NCBI GenBank assembly: GCA_948474755.1 | Contig: CAOLHI010004229.1 | Span: forward strand, 1-64,000 | DNA from: Ctenosaura bakeri | Taxonomy: Eukaryota; Chordata; Lepidosauria; Squamata; Iguanidae | Length of the DNA stretch: 64,000 nt | Reading direction: 5' to 3' | Shown: piece after piece, positions 1 to 11,580 of the stretch | How the letters are laid out: the number at the start of each line of letters is the position of its first letter | Numbering within the stretch: the stretch's first letter is position 1 | The notes under the pieces: model-generated | What the model was told of the DNA's origin: nothing | Database searches by the model: none | What the model saw: only the letters and a program-made list of their open reading frames with translations | Translations under genes and position numbers: made by a program

Positions 1-485
1 AGCTCACATATTCTTTCTTGTTACCTCTGAAGTACAAGGCGGGAAATGTTCCTTTTGATAAATTTTGAATAACCAAAGCATATTTTTTTAGGTCCTGATT
101 AGCCACACTGCATAGCATGGTTGTACAAGAGGCAGATTGGAATCTATTTGTTGCTCCCTGAAGGGTTAGTAGTAAACGGCCAAGAGTTTCTCCACCTTTC
201 ATTTCTCTGATAGCAAATAGAAAGATTTCCAACATACCCACACTAATTTACTTTGCTGAAAAAGAGAGTGGAAAGGGGGAGGATAGGACAATCAGATGCA
301 AATAAGGACCGGGAAGAACAGGTTTTAGAAGACAGGGGTTTTCATGCAAGTTACACCTGCTCAAGTTCTCCTTTTTGCACCCTTATTAAAGGAACCCAAT
401 CCTGTTTTGCATCTGTAACCTCAAGAAAAAGGACCAAAAATGAGAATGCCTCAAATAGATATAAACCAAAATAAATGAGTAACAG
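1..485. other. No recognisable feature
   Basis: Repeat-poor, moderately AT-rich DNA. A 73-codon open frame lies here, but it has no recognisable domain and is of the length expected by chance. I see no repeat or RNA signature. Confidence 0.5.
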
Positions 486-683
486 GCCATTTTCGCATTA
501 CACTGTTATTGTGCTTTTATTCCACTTTCACCATGCTGTGGAATTCTGGGGTTTGTAGTTTACTGAGGCCAAATAGCCCTCTGGCTGAGAATTCTAAATG
601 CCCCTCCCTAAACTGCAAACCTCAGGATTCCATAGGAATAATAATGGAATAATAGCACTATAACAGTATAATGTGGAAATGGC
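486..683. mobile_element. MITE family A copy (palindromic)
   Basis: About 200 bp whose two halves are reverse complements of each other. It begins GCCATTTTCGCATTACACTG and ends with the complementary GTATAATGTGGAAATGGC. Inside are the mirrored modules TTCCACTTTCACCATG and GGAATAATAGCACTATAAC. There is no coding capacity. The flanks (aacag on the left, catag on the right) match at 3 of 5 positions, so the target duplication is eroded. The same family recurs at least nine times in this window. Confidence 0.85.
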
Positions 684-686
684 CAT

Positions 687-1020
687 AGAATTCATAGAAT
701 CATGGTTAGAAGAGGCCAATAGACCAGTGAGTCCAACCCTCTCACTCAATGCAGGAAATCCAGCTAGAGCATTCCCAGCAGTTGACTGTCTAGCCTCTTT
801 CTGAAAATGTCCAAAGAAAGAAATCCTTCCACCTCTCTAGGTAATTGGTTCCATTGTTGAACAGCTCTTCCAGTCATGAAATTCCTTCTAAAGTTCAATT
901 GGATTCTACCTTCCTGCAACTTAAAACCATTAGACCTATTCCCACCCTCTGGGGCAGTAGGGAACAAACCTGTACCATTCTTTATATTCAAAATATAGGC
1001 ATGAATATAATCAATAATAT
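687..1020 (-). mobile_element. CR1-type LINE, ORF2 C-terminus and 3' UTR
   Basis: Read on the minus strand, this encodes the end of a CR1 non-LTR retrotransposon ORF2. The C-terminal residues of the frame that stops at 764 include NGFKLQEGRIQLNFRRNFMT, then VQQWNQLPREVEGFLSLDIF and a final RKRLDSQL, which is the tail typical of CR1 ORF2. Downstream (toward 687) comes the 3' UTR block with 'tagaatcatggttagaag' and 'gagtccaaccctctcac', the amniote CR1 3' signature. The copy is 5'-truncated, as most CR1 insertions are. It abuts MITE A at 683. Confidence 0.8.
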
Positions 1021-1479
1021 CAAAATATGATTTCAAAAACCATGTTAATAAATGAGACAAAATTTGCAAAAACAAAACAAAACAAAAAAAAAACAAACCA
1101 AAACCCCAAAAACAGGTTATAGGTTGTAAGGTATTTTTAAAGGGCATACTCTATTACACAATTATATAGATTTTTTTTTCAGCTGGCTTTTCAATTTCCT
1201 GCACAAGTATAATCCTGCACTTGGAATTCACATACATTCGCTGTTCACATGTGTATACATATTCATTGTCAGCATTCTGTCTTGTTTTGGAAGGCACACC
1301 CAGATATAACATACGAGATCTGTAGTCACGATCTTCTGTATGTTTGTTTACTGGTACTTTCTTTTTAAGGCAAATTGCAGGAACAAGAAACTTGAATTAG
1401 ATCAAGGCCATTGGTTAAATCAAACATTACTCCCAACTAGAAAAGAGCAACTGACATGAGTGGCACTTGTTGGCTGCAA
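1021..1479. other. No recognisable feature
   Basis: AT-rich DNA with an A-rich tract near 1070-1100. I see no gene or named repeat. The minus-strand frame that reaches 1147 runs into this stretch only as non-homologous lead-in to the CR1 tail. Confidence 0.45.
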
Positions 1480-1485
1480 CATTAG

Positions 1486-1685
1486 GCCATTTCCGCACTA
1501 CACTGTTAGAGTGCTATTATTGCACTTTCAACATCCTATGGAATTCTGGGGCGTGTCATTTACTGAGGCCAAAGAGCTCTCTGGCTGAGAATTCTAAATG
1601 CCCTTCCCTAAACTGCAAACTCTAGAATTCCAAAGGATGTTGGAAGTGGAATAATAGCACTATAACAGTGTAGTGTGAAAATGGC
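1486..1685. mobile_element. MITE family A copy with 6-bp flanking repeat
   Basis: Palindromic element starting GCCATTTCCGCACTACACTG and ending CAGTGTAGTGTGAAAATGGC. The hexamer CATTAG stands directly outside both ends (1480-1485 and 1686-1691), consistent with a 5-bp target duplication plus one chance base. Central modules are the same as in the copy at 486-683. No coding capacity. Confidence 0.88.
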
Positions 1686-1691
1686 CATTAG

Positions 1692-2432
1692 AGTTAGTGC
1701 CATGCTATTGGAAGGAACATTTAGTTTACTTTGGCTTACATTTTATTGTTTTCCTATTTAAAATCTCTACCACCAAACCTGTTATTTGCTCACAGAGAAG
1801 AAATGTGGCAGACAGTTTATCCATCTTTTTAGCCCAGGGGAGGATTGGAACCAAACTGTGGATGCTTAGGGTCTCCTACAATCTGCCCCCAAGATCCATC
1901 CCCTTTTCACTATGGGGGTAAGGATGAAATATCAGACTCCTAGGGTTGCCAGATTGGATTCTGGATGGGGCCTCTCTAACTTTAATCTTTAATGGATATT
2001 GGAGCAGGAGGAAGTACTGCAAAGTTCCATCAAGCAGGCAAAAGATAGTCTTCCCTCACATTTGAAACCCCTCAGCTCTATCCCCAGGTGGTACTCCATG
2101 CCCCCTCTCCTTGCCTCCACTGGCATTACAATAGCCATCCTGAGAGAGAATGGCTGCAGCTGAAAATTGGAGTTTGAAGGTGAGGGAGGACAGCTACAGA
2201 ACATTATGGTACCTTCTCCTGCTCCAAGTTCTGTTAAGGATTAAAGTTAGAGGAACCCCATCCCCAAACCAATCTAGGAACCCTATAGAATATGCACTGT
2301 TGTCTCCAGTCAGTGGTGACAGCAATATGTGCTCCCCTGCCACCCAATCAGGAAGGAAAGTGACATGCAAAGCCAGTCACTTGAAGCTGGCATAGCAAGT
2401 GGCAGCTGTGAGCTCTTTATACCTCCTCTCTT
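1692..2432. other. Mostly unassigned; possible hAT-like end at 1943
   Basis: No gene seen. At 1943 the sequence TAGGGTTGCCAG appears, identical to the start of the small element at 33787. I could not find a convincing partner end or target duplication, the best candidate being GCTGGCATAG near 2385. The frames of 71 and 81 codons here have no recognisable domain. Confidence 0.35.
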
Positions 2433-2437
2433 CCCTG

Positions 2438-3176
2438 GCCGTTTCCATACAGGGTTATTACCGCAGCTTACTGCGTTGTAGCACTGAATGGTTCTACATG
2501 TGGGAGCAAATTAGCTTCACTTTATTTTTCGTCGTTCTGCACGGAATCCCATGATAATGCGCAGCCATGTGGTAGGAAAGCACGGTATTTGAAAACCAGA
2601 AAAAATCCAATTCACATTCTGACATTGAAGCGAATTCAGATTTTCGCAGTGATGCAGAAATGTGCATTCACACCTATGCACGTTGTGGGCTGCAGAAGGC
2701 AGGCTGTACAGTCAGTCAAGTATCACCACACTGCTTGGCGACAGCTCTGAGCTGGTCTTGGTCCATTCCAGCGGGTGGCAGGCACACCGGGGGGGGGCAG
2801 AAAATACTGAGGAGGGAAGGAAAGCCTCCAACAAATGTGCAGATCACAGCAAGTAACACGAAAATGTCCCCCATCACTCTAGAAATAGTTCCAGTAAGAC
2901 AGGAAGTAGTGCATAGTACATACCTACATATATACATACAAATGTACCAACCCAAAAGACACCAAAAAAATCAGCCAATCACAGCCCCTGGGGTGGGGTA
3001 AGGGGAGTCAGGGGAGTAGCCAGTGACAAGGTAGTGCAGATGCATGAACTCACATTCCTCTGCAGGAAAACAAATCAAAATGAGGGGCTGTGTGGAAAAC
3101 ACAAAGGGAAAACCATGTTATTTAAATATGGCAAGAAACGGCATGAACCACTTCTCATGCCTCGTGCGGAAAGGGC
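2438..3176. mobile_element. 739-bp non-autonomous element, same end type as MITE A
   Basis: Starts GCCGTTTCCATACAGGG and ends CGTGCGGAAAGGGC, so the outer bases are inverted copies of the GCC-N-TTTCC terminus seen in families A and B. The flanks CCCTG (2433-2437) and CCTTG (3177-3181) match at 4 of 5 bases. The interior is unlike family A: it has a run of G near 2790 and overlapping frames of 64-113 codons without domains. It is probably a deletion derivative of an autonomous element. Confidence 0.6.
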
Positions 3177-3181
3177 CCTTG

Positions 3182-4199
3182 TATGGGGAAGAGGAAGGAG
3201 GAGCAAAATCACCTGCATTCTATTTGAGTTTGCAAGTACTGATTTATGGCTCTTTGTTCCTCCTCCCACTTGCCCACATGGGAAAGGGGTGAAGCCAGAT
3301 TCCCACCTGGAGCCCCAAATGAAAATGCTATACTTGGACCTTTGGCCAGTGACGACCCAATGGTATCAGTGGTGTGGCCATGCCACCTGACATTGCCTAA
3401 CCCACACAGGATTACAGAAAGGCAGCAGAATCCAGCATTCCACCTTGATCGGGGATCCTCATCTCTGCTTTTACTACTGTATAACACTGCCATGCCTTAA
3501 GAAACTCTCAGAGAATGCCCCTGATAAACCAGATATTTTGCACATAGCTCTCATTGCACAGTCTTGTTGTTATTAGCTGCCATCAACTTGACCTCAACTT
3601 ATGAAAAAAGACTTCCAAGCCACTCTATCATCAACCACCCTGCTCAGGTCTGGCAGATTCAGAGACAGCCTATTGATTGTTGTAGGTAATGGCCTATTAA
3701 TGCACTAGCACCAGTTACATTAAAAGGACTGGTCCCAGTACAACATAACATCTCCCCACACATTAGATCCTTCTCTGGTTTTGGAATGTTTCAGGTCCAA
3801 TTTATTTTTAATGCAGTATATCAATATTATGAGTACATTATGTCGGAAGATCTGATAAAACTCCAAAGTCATTTGAAAATTCTGAAAATTCTTAACTAGT
3901 TATTCCAGCAAATGAAAGAATTTACTTATTGTGGAACTACTACTGTGCTGTAGACCAGAATGCTTCAGGTCAAGCTGAAGTAGAATATTCATTAATCTGC
4001 CAGATGTTCAACAAGCCAGGAGGTGGAAGTCCATAATACTATATTAATGTGTATTTAAAAGCAGGAAAGAAAGAAAAAAAGAAAGGAGGGAGAGAGAGAG
4101 AGGAAGGAAGGAAGGAAATAAATTCCAGAAGAAATTAGACTATAGCCCCTTTGAATTGGCATCTTAAAACCTTATTCCTGATTCCTTATTCCTAAAACC
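3182..4199. other. No gene seen; purine-rich simple repeat near 4058-4118
   Basis: Unassigned DNA. The stretch at about 4058-4118 is a purine tract built of GAAA and GGAA units. Frames of 60-118 codons around 3034-3500 overlap each other on both strands, show no domain and are not supported as genes. Confidence 0.5.
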
Positions 4200-4402
4200 T
4201 AATATTATTATTTAAATACATATCGTCTGATTTTATGTGTATTACTTGTTCTTTAAGATGACATTATGCTATTTAACTATTGTTTTTAATTGATGTTCTG
4301 TTTTTTACTGATATACATTAATCTACTGTTGTCCCCTGTCTCAATCCATGGGGAAAGGCAGGTGAGAAATAAATATTATTAAATATTATTATTTATTATT
4401 CT
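4200..4402 (+). mobile_element. LINE 3' tail (L2/CR1-like)
   Basis: The block 'gggaaaggcaggtgagaaat' followed by AAATATTATT repeats is the usual 3' end of reptilian L2/CR1-group LINEs (a '...ggcgggatataaata...' tail with a short A/T tandem end). Only the 3' UTR remains and no reverse transcriptase is visible. Confidence 0.45.
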
Positions 4403-5209
4403 ATGTGACTTCTCTTCAGGTCAAGAAAAGTCCTAAGGACTGTACTCATATAGTTTTAAGAACTCTTTTCCTCTTCCTGTGATGCAAATTACTTCTTCTC
4501 AAACCCAATTTGTACAGGGGATACAACCACTGATCTGAAAAGACATCAGACGGTGATGGAATCTGTAGTTTGAGATAGCAGAGATTTGGAACCAGTTCCA
4601 AAAGTTGACATGGTCAGATAGCTCATGAGGCCTCGGGGGCATCATCAGTTCTGTCAAATCTACCTGTCATTTATCTTTCCTGCTGAGTCCAGATGCCCTC
4701 AGTACCATCTGAGCTGCAATGGTAGCGTTAGAGGCATACCTGCCATCCCAAATGAGTAAATATCATGCATAGAGACATAAAAAACACCCACAACCAGAAT
4801 CTCCTTTTTGTTGAACTAAGTCTCTGTGTATTGACTCTCATTCTACTCATTACTTTCTCCAAGCATATGCTCCTGGCATACAGGGTACATGATGTGCTGG
4901 TGCCATAATACAACCGTGTTATCAGTTGTCTTGGATGCATCACCATTGCAAAGGGATGTGTTAAGTGCTTCATTTACTGTGGCCTTGCCCTGAGACACAG
5001 GAGCCTTGCTTGCTTACTTCAAGTGCACAGAGTTATTATCAGAGCCTGGAAACTTTACTTGTTGGAATACAGCAGCTATAATCCCCAACCTCCATAGCTG
5101 GGGATTGTAATCCCTTAAAAAGCAGCCTTCTCAAGCAGTGGTTGTTATCCATTCAGTGCTGCATGATAGGAGGAGGAGATTGTTAGTTGGAGGATATTGT
5201 TCAGTATAG
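4403..5209. other. No recognisable feature
   Basis: Unassigned single-copy-looking DNA. The 81-codon minus frame at 4728-4973 has no recognisable domain. Confidence 0.45.
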
Positions 5210-5470
5210 TTTTAATTAGCAAGGAGCTACTTGGCTCGGGGCTTTGTTTAAAAGATCAAAAATGGCTGCTTATCCTTTATCATACTTCAATCAACTGACA
5301 TCTGCTGCAATGAACTTTAAAGAAAAGATGGATGATAGCAATTGGATTTATCATCAAAAGGCCTGTGTGAGAGTGCCCAGTGAGCCTGCATTAGAGCAAC
5401 AAAACAGCCCTATAATTGTGTGCACTTTCTAATAAACAAGATCGAGCCTCACCATAATGCAAAATCGTGC
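5210..5470. promoter_or_regulatory. Possible conserved non-coding element
   Basis: A 260-bp repeat-free stretch with balanced composition and several motifs common in developmental enhancers. These include TTTAAAAGATCAAA (TCF/LEF-like) and TTTATCATCAAAAGG. It stands out from the decayed repeats on either side. This is pattern-based inference only and no alignment could be made. A 62-codon frame crosses it but has no domain. Confidence 0.2.
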
Positions 5471-5574
5471 AACCTGTGGACCATCAAGCCAAGCACAGCT
5501 CATCAATCAGGTAAAGCAGTGGTAGCCCATCTGGAACCAGAGAAAACAGAAGGGGTGTGTGTGCTGATGAACAA

Positions 5575-6166
5575 ATGGTACTGAGGCATACCCTTCAACA
5601 TTTCACAAACGAAACCAAGTACACATGAGATGCAGCAACATCAGAGTGTGATCAGGATGCTTAAAGTTATTACTAAATAAGAACAGATAAGCTAAGAGAG
5701 GCTGTAGCAATTTGTTTTTGCCTGAACCTCCTAGAAAGGGCAAGATTCTGTCCCCTGCTCTCCTTATCCCCTCCACCTTTATATATTTATTGTATTTCTA
5801 TATCGCCTCCCAGCCGACAAGGGCTTCCAAGGCAACAAATCCTTTTGTGCTTACGGTTTACGGCAACTGAACTAAGCTAGGATGAAGGGGGAAAGTGGGA
5901 AGAAGAGAGAGCAACTGGGACATTTTAAAACTGATTTTTAATTATGTTTCAAATTTTATTGTCAATTTTTTAGAGTGTGTGTGTATGTGAGCCACCTTGA
6001 GTCCCACTCTGGCAGCAAGGTGGAATATATTATATAGTATTCTACCTTGCTACCAGAGTAACAATAAAAGAATAAATGAAATACCAATAAAAGAATAAAT
6101 GAAATAAAAAGCAGCTGAAAAAGTGGGATGACAGAGGATTAAACTGGGACAGTTGGAGGGTATGGT
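5575..6166 (+). repeat. Dispersed repeat H, interrupted by LINE-tail sequence
   Basis: Shares blocks in the same order with the copies at 35630, 63450 and, inverted, 51795-53300. The blocks are 'caacatttcacaaacgaaac', 'agcaacatcagagtgtgatc', 'gctaagagaggctgtagc', 'gggcaagattctg', 'ggaaagtgggaagaagagag' and 'tgggatgacagaggatta'. Two LINE-tail-like pieces (about 5768-5860 and 5930-6108) interrupt it; the second contains a tandem copy of 'aataaaagaataaatgaaat'. I do not recognise the family. Confidence 0.6.
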
Positions 6167-7347
6167 TAGATGAGCTCAGCTGGGTGTGAGTACAAATTAA
6201 GCTGAGCTGCTGTAAAGCTGGGTCCAGATATTTGAAGGGCTGGGGGAGGGGAGAAAATGGGGATAAGAATCATTTTTTCCACTTTTTAGACCAATTTTTC
6301 CAATTGAAAATTTGAGAAATATAGTGGGAAAGATCTTTGATGAAATATTTGCTCTTTTGAAATTAATGAAATGCTTTTTAAGGCAAGGTTTTACTCATCC
6401 CAAATGCCAGGAACTGCATAGTATGACAATGTGTGTTTAAGACTCTTGTACAAATTGAGAGAACAATAAATCCTGTGCCTGCTTTAGACATATACAACAT
6501 TCACATCCAACATGTGTTTCTGCATCAAAAGGGTGCGGCTGCCCTCTTTATGAGAGGAGCATACAATGGGGGGGTGGGATTCAAGATAGCACAGTATGGA
6601 AGAGTTTAATATTTTCAGAGCTGAATTATTCTAGATTTTGTAATATGCTGATAGCCTAATCTTTAAGATTGTGATTGCATGAGAGTCCAAATAATACACT
6701 TTTGCCAGAATCCTATATGTCCATTGAGTACTACATAGTACCGTAATGACATTGCTTCATAGTGAATTCAGGCTGACTTCCTCAGACGCCACTCACTGGT
6801 AAGCAGCCACTGGGGTCGACGAGGGTCTGTTTCCCTGTTGATCAAGAAGCGACTGTTTGACATTCCTACCCTTTCCCATGAGCAACCTAATATGCAACCA
6901 GGCAGAAAAAGGACCTGGTCACAAATCCTCCTTGCACTGGAGATTGCTTGCATAAAGGGGAGTGAGAACATCAGGCAGCTGTTTCTCAATCAACAGAGGA
7001 ACAGACCTGGGTAACCAGTGGATACTTACCATGAAGTGGGCTTTAAGGGATTTTCATGGTCCTTACATAGCCTCTAAACTAGGGACTGCCTAAGGATTGT
7101 GAATATGTAGTGGTTGTGAATGTGTAACTGTATTTGCTACTGCCCAACAAGATTCCAGCCTTTACTTTAATTACAAAATATGTGGTGTTGGTTTTCTTCT
7201 TCCTCCCCTGCCCCACCTTCAGCTTCTCAGATGACAAAACCCAAGATTCATATGCCCAAGTAGCATGAAATGCAGCAGTTTGCATTTCACTCTTTAGCAT
7301 AAAGTATATTCACAAGTTTTCTTGTACAAAATCAAAGCTTCTAGTGA
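6167..7347. other. No recognisable feature
   Basis: Unassigned DNA with a short G-run near 6570. The two 73-codon minus frames at 6768-6989 and 7079-7300 show no domain. Confidence 0.45.
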
Positions 7348-7355
7348 GAAATGTG

Positions 7356-8116
7356 CAGTGATGTAGACCGGAATCGATAGACTTGGACTCAAGTCAGACT
7401 TAAGTCACTTCAGTGACTCAACTCGGACTCAACTCGGCCATAAATGATGCACTGACTCAACTTGACTTGAGACTTGCATATTTTTAATGACTGACTTGCT
7501 GCCCTTGGTTCAGTAACATAAAGCATTCATCCAGAAACCTTACGGCTTTGAACAACACCTCCATCTCTTTTTGCCTACTGGTCACATGACAATCTCTCTC
7601 AAGCCCAAAGTGTGGGCGCATTTCTCAGAGAGGAACAGCAAACAGGTTAGGCAATGGGCTTGAGGTGGGCTTGAGGTCTGCTCAGCAGCCTGTCCTTGCT
7701 GCATATAGGGGGAGCCTTCTAAAACATTTTCTAAGAGCAAAACACAAGACTCACCCCCAGAGTGCAGGGTGCATTTCTCAGAGGGGAACAGCAAATGTGT
7801 TAGGCAATGAGCTTGAGGAGGAAGGATCCTTCCTTCTAAAGCTTTTGAATCTTCAGTAATGAGGAGTAGGATATGATCCTATTTCCCATTTCCAAAGCTG
7901 CAGATGGCAAAATTGTAAATGTGGAGAGCCAACTCTGCTTAAATTGTTAAAACTGAATTTATTTCACTCTATCCAATAATACTGGAATTTTGATTGGGGT
8001 ATAAAGTTGGCTCCCGGACTTGAGACTTGACTTGAAAGTTTCTTCAAGAACTTGAAAACTTGAGACTTGAAAGTAGAGCCTTGAGACTTGGAGTAAAAGA
8101 CTTAAATACATCACTG
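7356..8116. mobile_element. hAT-type non-autonomous element with perfect 8-bp TSD
   Basis: Begins CAGTGATGTA and ends TACATCACTG, exact inverted termini. The octamer GAAATGTG lies directly outside both ends (7348-7355 and 8117-8124). Inverted ends plus an 8-bp duplication are the hallmark of hAT transposons. The subterminal 150 bp on each side are filled with GACTTGAGACTTG-like units (GACTCAAG on the left), which could be transposase-binding repeats. No transposase frame is present: the three open frames inside are under 71 codons and featureless. The flawless duplication suggests a fairly recent insertion. Confidence 0.88.
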
Positions 8117-8124
8117 GAAATGTG

Positions 8125-8620
8125 TAATCCATGCTGGACTACTTTAACAGGCTGTGCTAATTAATCTTTCCACCTGAAAAACAGAAAATGCAACTTTATT
8201 AATAATGCTTGCATTGCTACTGTTCTAAAATAAGAAAAAATGTTTTTTAAAATATCCAATAAATTTTACCCAATAGTACAATTTTATATCCTGGTTCAAT
8301 TAGTAGTGAAGCATTTTATGTATTTTTATATTGTTAAAAAGTGAAATAAGTTCTGTGTTGACAGGGAAATAAGTATTACATATGTTTCAATTTTTCCCAA
8401 GTTTTCCAGTTTGGGGAGGGAGCAAGAAAAATTATTCTCCCCACCTGTAAAGTACCATATTGAAACATTAATATTTGAAAACAATATAAAAAAGTAAAAA
8501 CCACAACAAGAGCAATTAAAAAGCAATGGATCACATCTATCCCAATAAAGATCTTTCCACACAACCACTTAGTACCAAATACTTGTTCAAAAAACAAAAA
8601 CTCTTTTTTTGGTGGCAGAA
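8125..8620. other. AT-rich, no recognisable feature
   Basis: Very AT-rich sequence without identifiable coding, repeat or RNA signature. Frames of 80 and 125 codons on the minus strand run through it without a domain; the second overlaps the LINE fragment that follows. Confidence 0.45.
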
Positions 8621-8624
8621 GGAG

Positions 8625-9081
8625 AATAGAGAGGGGATTAGTGTGGTCTCCCATGGTAGAGAGTTCAACAGCTTGGGAGCAGCCACCAAGAAAGCTCTCC
8701 CTTGTCATCCCACTAAACCTACCTGTGCAGGTGGTGGAACTGACAGAAAGCACATCCTTAGAGCCCTTAAAATCCAGGTAGGCTCATATGATAAGACAGG
8801 ATTTTCAGACAGTCTGGACCCAAGCTGTATAAGGTGTTATGGGTCATAAACAGCACTTTGAATTGCGTTCAGAAACAAACTACTAGCCAGTGAAATTGTT
8901 TCAACGTAGGCATTGTATGTTTTCTGTAAATGGCTCTGGACAGCACTCTGGCTGAAGCATTTTGGATCCACTGAAGCTTCTGAACAGTTTTCAAAGACAG
9001 CCCCATGTGTAAAAGTGTACAGTAATTGAAACACATATGAATGCTTTGGTCTTCTTTCATTCTCTTTTTGATGGCATACAA
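8625..9081 (-). mobile_element. L2-like LINE fragment, reverse transcriptase C-terminal part
   Basis: On the minus strand the frame ending at 8869 reads FNYCTLLHMGLSLKTVQKLQ followed by WIQNASARVLSR and TLKQFHWL. This matches the conserved 'CNALY..GLP...KLQ..QNAAAR......LHWLP' C-terminal segment of L2/CR1-group reverse transcriptases. Farther toward 8625 the non-coding strand shows 'gagttcaacagcttgggagc', complementary to the LINE's end region. The copy is truncated and has stops. Confidence 0.7.
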
Positions 9082-11348
9082 CTGGCCACCTTAACCATGC
9101 ACAGTAATGACCAGGAAGGAAGATAGTTCTCAGTAAAAGTTCTTCTTATTACCACATTTTGCAGCAAAACTGTCACCCAGTTTGAATAGCACTTACCAGC
9201 ACAAATGTAATTAGCTTTCAAGAATGAAAGGTCCAGCAAGCCTATAAAAGTCCAAGGACTGTCTTCTTCAACATTTGCTGTAGCTCATTAATTGCTTTGA
9301 GTCCCTAATACAATGAGGTCTCTCATGTTGCATGCGGTCTTACTTGCTAATTCATCCCAAAGCAGACCCACCATGATCCAATAATATTTCCATCATATTG
9401 CTCTTTCATCTCCACAAATGTGATTTAAAAGAGACTGGAGGAAGGGTTATAAGAGACGCAGATGGTACAAACAAGGTATTCTGTGACTTTCATGTTTTAA
9501 TGAGAAAATTAACTCAATCACTTCAGTGTTAATTGTCTTACTTACACCAGACAGACTAGGCAATAAATGGTTCCACCAATTTTCTTCTTCATCAGAGCAA
9601 GAAATTAGACATGTTGAAGCAAGAGACTAATCAGCAGGGAAAATTATTATTTTCAAGAAGAAGTTGGGAACTGAAAGAATTAAATCTGTGTGACACTGAA
9701 GCAGTGAATATCAAACTAATCTCAGACAATTCTATTTTCAACTTACGTGTGACAATGGCAGTCTCAAGGTAAAGATTTTAGCCTTTCTTTGGTTTTATTC
9801 TCTCCTCTTTCTGATCTTTCAGGTGGCTGTAGAAGAGAGTGGGCAGAGCTTAGACCTGTGGGATTTACTATTTTTTGTTGTTTGATTCTTAAAATAATGT
9901 GGATTTTACCAGCAACAGTGTATTGTTGTGAGGTGTATTTGTTGTAATCAGTATTTTATGATACCTTGGGTTTGATTTGGTATTTAAGGCCCGTTAGCTT
10001 TGCAAAAGTCCTGTGCCTGCTAGGACAAGCTTGCTGATACAGACTGATAGACTTATGCCTGCATGTTTGGATTCTCCTGAGGGGTCTGACTGTGAAGATT
10101 GCCATGGTGAGGGTCTGCATTTCAAAATTCACTCCATATCAGTTCAAGCCACCTCTGCAGAACAGTTTACTGTTTTCCCTGCAAAGCCAAAATAATGGTA
10201 AAATAACCATTTCCACTGGACTGAGACTACCTTCTTAAATTAGCATTGGCAGGGCCTGATGTATTTCAGAAGTTCTTTAAACGTGGCAAAATCAGGAAGA
10301 CCAGAGCAAGAAGGACAGGAAAGAACCACAATGCCATACATATTCTGCTACACTTTAATATCGGACAACAAGGGATTGAGAGGAGCCACTGCCTTATGTT
10401 ATTTCTTCTGATTTAGCTCTTCTCAAGGAAGCAGAGCTAAGACAGCACTGCCAGAACAGCAACCAGTGGCAACAACCTGTCAGCTGAATAATTCTTTTTG
10501 ATATTACCTGCAGAGAGGTATGGACAACAGTTATCACAGCTTTCAAATGAGCTGAAAAACAGATGCAAACAAGAGCTGTTTATTTAGCAAGCACAAGGGC
10601 TGATTGGCCATACCCACTAAACTGACAGTCATCAGGAGGAAAGGGAGCTTGGTTGAACAGAAGACACATGAAGATGTTCAAGCCAACGATCCACCCTCAG
10701 ATTCTCCAGGCACCAGCAGCAGCAGCAACATCAAGATGGTGCCAGAATGAGGCCTCATATTCTCAGATCAGGTGGAAGCAGCCACACAGAAGACTATAGC
10801 TTTGACAGCCTTCCATGCAGCAACATCTTCTGTAAAACAGGACAACGTGGTCCCCCTAAATCAAAAGCTGAAAACCCTAGACAGAAAGCATACATGGTGC
10901 CTAAGGCAAACAAATATATGTATCAAATGCAAATAGAAGGAGGTTACCCTCAAAGGTTGAGAAATAAAGCCAGGCCCCAGTAACTCTGACCTCTGAGTTT
11001 CTGATCTTCACTACACATTCACTTTGCTGTTCCAAAGGCAGCAGACCTCACATTGTGTGGGGCTGTTACTAACTTCTCTCATTTAAATCAGTGAACAAAT
11101 GCTGTCTGATCATTAAAATGGTGCCAAGCTGTGTTCGACAGGCTCTTGGGTAAAATAATATTGTACTGCTCAGAAACAGAATGCAGAGAAAGAAGGGGAA
11201 TAGGAGATTTAGATGAAAAGACAAAAGGAGGTCACTCCAGTTCACAGTGCCAATCTACAGAAAGAGAGAAAGAGAGACAAATATTTTAACTCTCCTGTCA
11301 AGAAATGCTTAATCCAGAAGATGAGGGTTTGTGTGTGGGGAAAAAATG
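9082..11348. other. Long stretch without recognisable feature
   Basis: About 2.3 kb in which I find no gene and no clear repeat. The three frames of 60-78 codons are chance-length. A short run of CAG units sits near 10710. It may be intronic or intergenic unique sequence. Confidence 0.45.
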
Positions 11349-11580
11349 GGAAATTGTGGAGGATACCCTAAGGCACCAGATCCCATCTGACTTTGGAAGC
11401 TAAGCAGAGTCAGCCCTGGTTAGTATTGGATGGGAGACAGGCAACAAACACCAGGTGATATAAGCCATATTTCAAAAAAAGAAACTGGCAAAACCACCTT
11501 TGCATACTCTTTGCCTAGAAAACCCCTATGAAATTCAGGGGGTCACCATAGGTCAACTGGCAACTTGAAGGCACATACAC
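11349..11580 (+). mobile_element. 5S-rRNA-derived SINE
   Basis: The head resembles the 3' two thirds of 5S rRNA. It contains CAGATCCCATCTGACTTTGG, then GAAGCTAAGCAGAGTCAG and GGTTAGTATTGGATGGGAGA, which correspond to the box A/IE and box C internal promoter of 5S genes with a few substitutions and a one-base deletion. The body after 11445 leaves 5S and ends with 'gggtcaccataggtcaac' and 'cttgaaggcaca', the same tail as the tRNA-headed SINEs here. This makes it a 5S-headed (SINE3-type) retroposon, mobilised in trans by a LINE. It is not a functional 5S gene, because the 5' part is lost and the body is SINE. Confidence 0.85.

Noticed and set aside
764..1147. 127-codon minus frame as a host gene
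   Set aside because: Its C-terminal half matches the CR1 ORF2 end and the N-terminal part is translation of A-rich flanking DNA.
11360..11445. Possible 5S rRNA gene
   Set aside because: Only the 3' part of 5S is present, with substitutions and an internal deletion, and it continues into a SINE body. It is a SINE head rather than a gene.
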